The notes under the pieces: model-generated
Databases searched by the model: none
The model's input: the letters and a program-made list of their open reading frames with translations, nothing else
What the model was told of the DNA's origin: nothing
Shown here: positions 5,749-6,377 of the stretch, one piece after another
How positions within the stretch are numbered: the stretch's first letter is position 1
How the letters are laid out: every line of letters begins with the position of its first letter
Position numbers and translations under genes: made by a program
Source: Anaeromyxobacteraceae bacterium
GTDB lineage: Bacteria; Myxococcota; Myxococcia; Myxococcales; Anaeromyxobacteraceae
NCBI GenBank assembly: GCA_027349605.1
Contig: DAIEMM010000247.1
Coordinates: forward strand, 1-6,377
Direction: 5' to 3'
Length of the DNA stretch: 6,377 nt

Positions 5749-6377
5749 GTGACGGTCCTCGCAGTCGCCGCCGCGGTGCTGCTCGCGGCCCAGGAGCCCG
5801 TTCCGGGTCCGGTCGACCGGTTCCCGGAGGCGGCGCCCTCCTACGTCGTCGCCCTGGACGGAGAGGTGATCTGGGCGCGGGCGCCCGACGCGCCCCGCGC
5901 GCCCGCGTCCCTGGCGAAGCTCCTCGCCGCGATGGTGGCCCTCGAGTCCCCTGGCCTGGACCGGTGGCTCACCGTCGGCAAGCGGGCAGCCGCAGAGACC
6001 GGCTCCCGCATCGGGCTGCGGGCAGGCGAGCAGGTCCAGGTCCGGGACGCGATCGCCGCCATGCTGGTCGCGTCGGCGAACGACGCCTGCCGGGCCGTGG
6101 CGGAGCACGAGGCCGGGAGCGCGGCGGCCTTCGTCGCGCGCATGAACGACCGGGCGAGGTCGCTGGGGCTCGCCGCGTCGAGGTTCGTCGACCCCTGCGG
6201 GCACGATGCCACGGGGCAGCGCACCTCGGCCCGCGACCTCGAGCGGCTCGCGCGCGCCGCCCTCTCCAGCGTCGAGATCCGCAGGCTGGTGGCCCTCCCG
6301 GCGGTCCGGCTCGCGACCCGCGCCGGGCGGATCCTCGAGGCCCCCTCCACCAACGCGCTCCTCGGACGCCTCCCGGG
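5749..6377 (+). CDS. D-alanyl-D-alanine carboxypeptidase (peptidase S11), 3'-truncated by the window edge
   Basis: The frame stays open from the GTG at 5749 to the end of the window, giving 209 residues. A hydrophobic leader (MTVLAVAAAVLLAAQ) is followed by the S11 penicillin-binding fold: the active-site motif SLAK (Ser54 nucleophile, Lys57), AAMLVASAND with the second motif SAN (109-111), FVARMNDRARSLGL (128-141), FVDPCGHD (146-153), SARDLERLAR (160-169) and TNALLGRLP (201-209), which in the family precedes the third motif KTG. The KTG motif would lie just past the window edge. The family trims the terminal D-Ala of peptidoglycan stem peptides in the periplasm and so controls cross-linking. 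The leader is unusual in having no basic residue. Cys114 and Cys150 are atypical and could pair. The gene probably shares a transcript with the upstream DUF3617 gene. I cannot tell whether a C-terminal anchor or extra domain follows. Confidence 0.9.
   Translation, partial: MTVLAVAAAVLLAAQEPVPGPVDRFPEAAPSYVVALDGEVIWARAPDAPRAPASLAKLLAAMVALESPGLDRWLTVGKRAAAETGSRIGLRAGEQVQVRDAIAAMLVASANDACRAVAEHEAGSAAAFVARMNDRARSLGLAASRFVDPCGHDATGQRTSARDLERLARAALSSVEIRRLVALPAVRLATRAGRILEAPSTNALLGRLP

Noticed and set aside
4354..6204. A 616-codon open frame on the minus strand opposite the SnoaL-like, DUF3617 and S11 genes
   Set aside because: The plus-strand genes beneath it have family motifs, ribosome binding sites and signal peptides. 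The minus-strand product is low-complexity Gly/Arg/His/Leu with no recognisable domain.
1..6377. tRNA genes, CRISPR arrays, insertion-sequence ends and riboswitches
   Set aside because: Read through on both strands; no cloverleaf, regularly spaced direct repeats, transposase frame or recognisable aptamer core was found. The only tandem repeat is the coding 33-bp array at 3649-3846.

Overview
The window is GC-rich (roughly 70% by eye, with almost every third codon position G or C in the real genes). It encodes an outer-membrane barrel, a lipoprotein and several exported proteins, so it comes from a Gram-negative-type, two-membrane bacterium. The style (high GC, small transcription units, periplasmic housekeeping proteins) fits Myxococcota, Acidobacteriota or a related deltaproteobacterial-like lineage, but nothing here fixes the taxon. 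I see no tRNA, rRNA, CRISPR array, insertion sequence or phage gene.

Layout. (1) 3-806 (+): the 3' part of a gene for a probable outer-membrane beta-barrel protein, cut by the left edge. (2) 876-2597 (-): an exported YtcJ-type metal-dependent amidohydrolase, convergent with gene 1; the 69-bp gap holds a GC-rich dyad. (3) 2598-2874: a divergent intergenic region with a probable promoter lying almost against the next start codon. (4) 2875-4011 (+): a predicted lipoprotein with a tandem 11-residue (hendecad) helical repeat and a C-terminal membrane helix, apparently anchored at both ends. (5) 4148-4606 (+): a small SnoaL-like (NTF2-fold) protein. (6) 4607-4761: a regulatory-looking region with a perfect dyad between two direct repeats, then a TATGAT -10 box. 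(7) 4762-5724 (+): an exported DUF3617 protein with an unusual ten-cysteine extension. (8) 5749-6377 (+): the 5' part of a serine-type D-Ala-D-Ala carboxypeptidase (peptidase S11), 24 bp downstream and probably co-transcribed, cut by the right edge before its KTG motif.

How the genes fit together. Most products act in the envelope: an outer-membrane barrel, an exported hydrolase, a lipoprotein/transmembrane tether, an exported cysteine-rich protein and a peptidoglycan carboxypeptidase. Only the SnoaL-like protein looks cytoplasmic. There is no clear single pathway. The only likely operon is DUF3617 plus S11. The least-described element is the hendecad lipoprotein, whose two membrane anchors suggest a structural or tethering role in the envelope; that is inference from topology. 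I found no convincing evidence of a multi-gene defence or mobile system.
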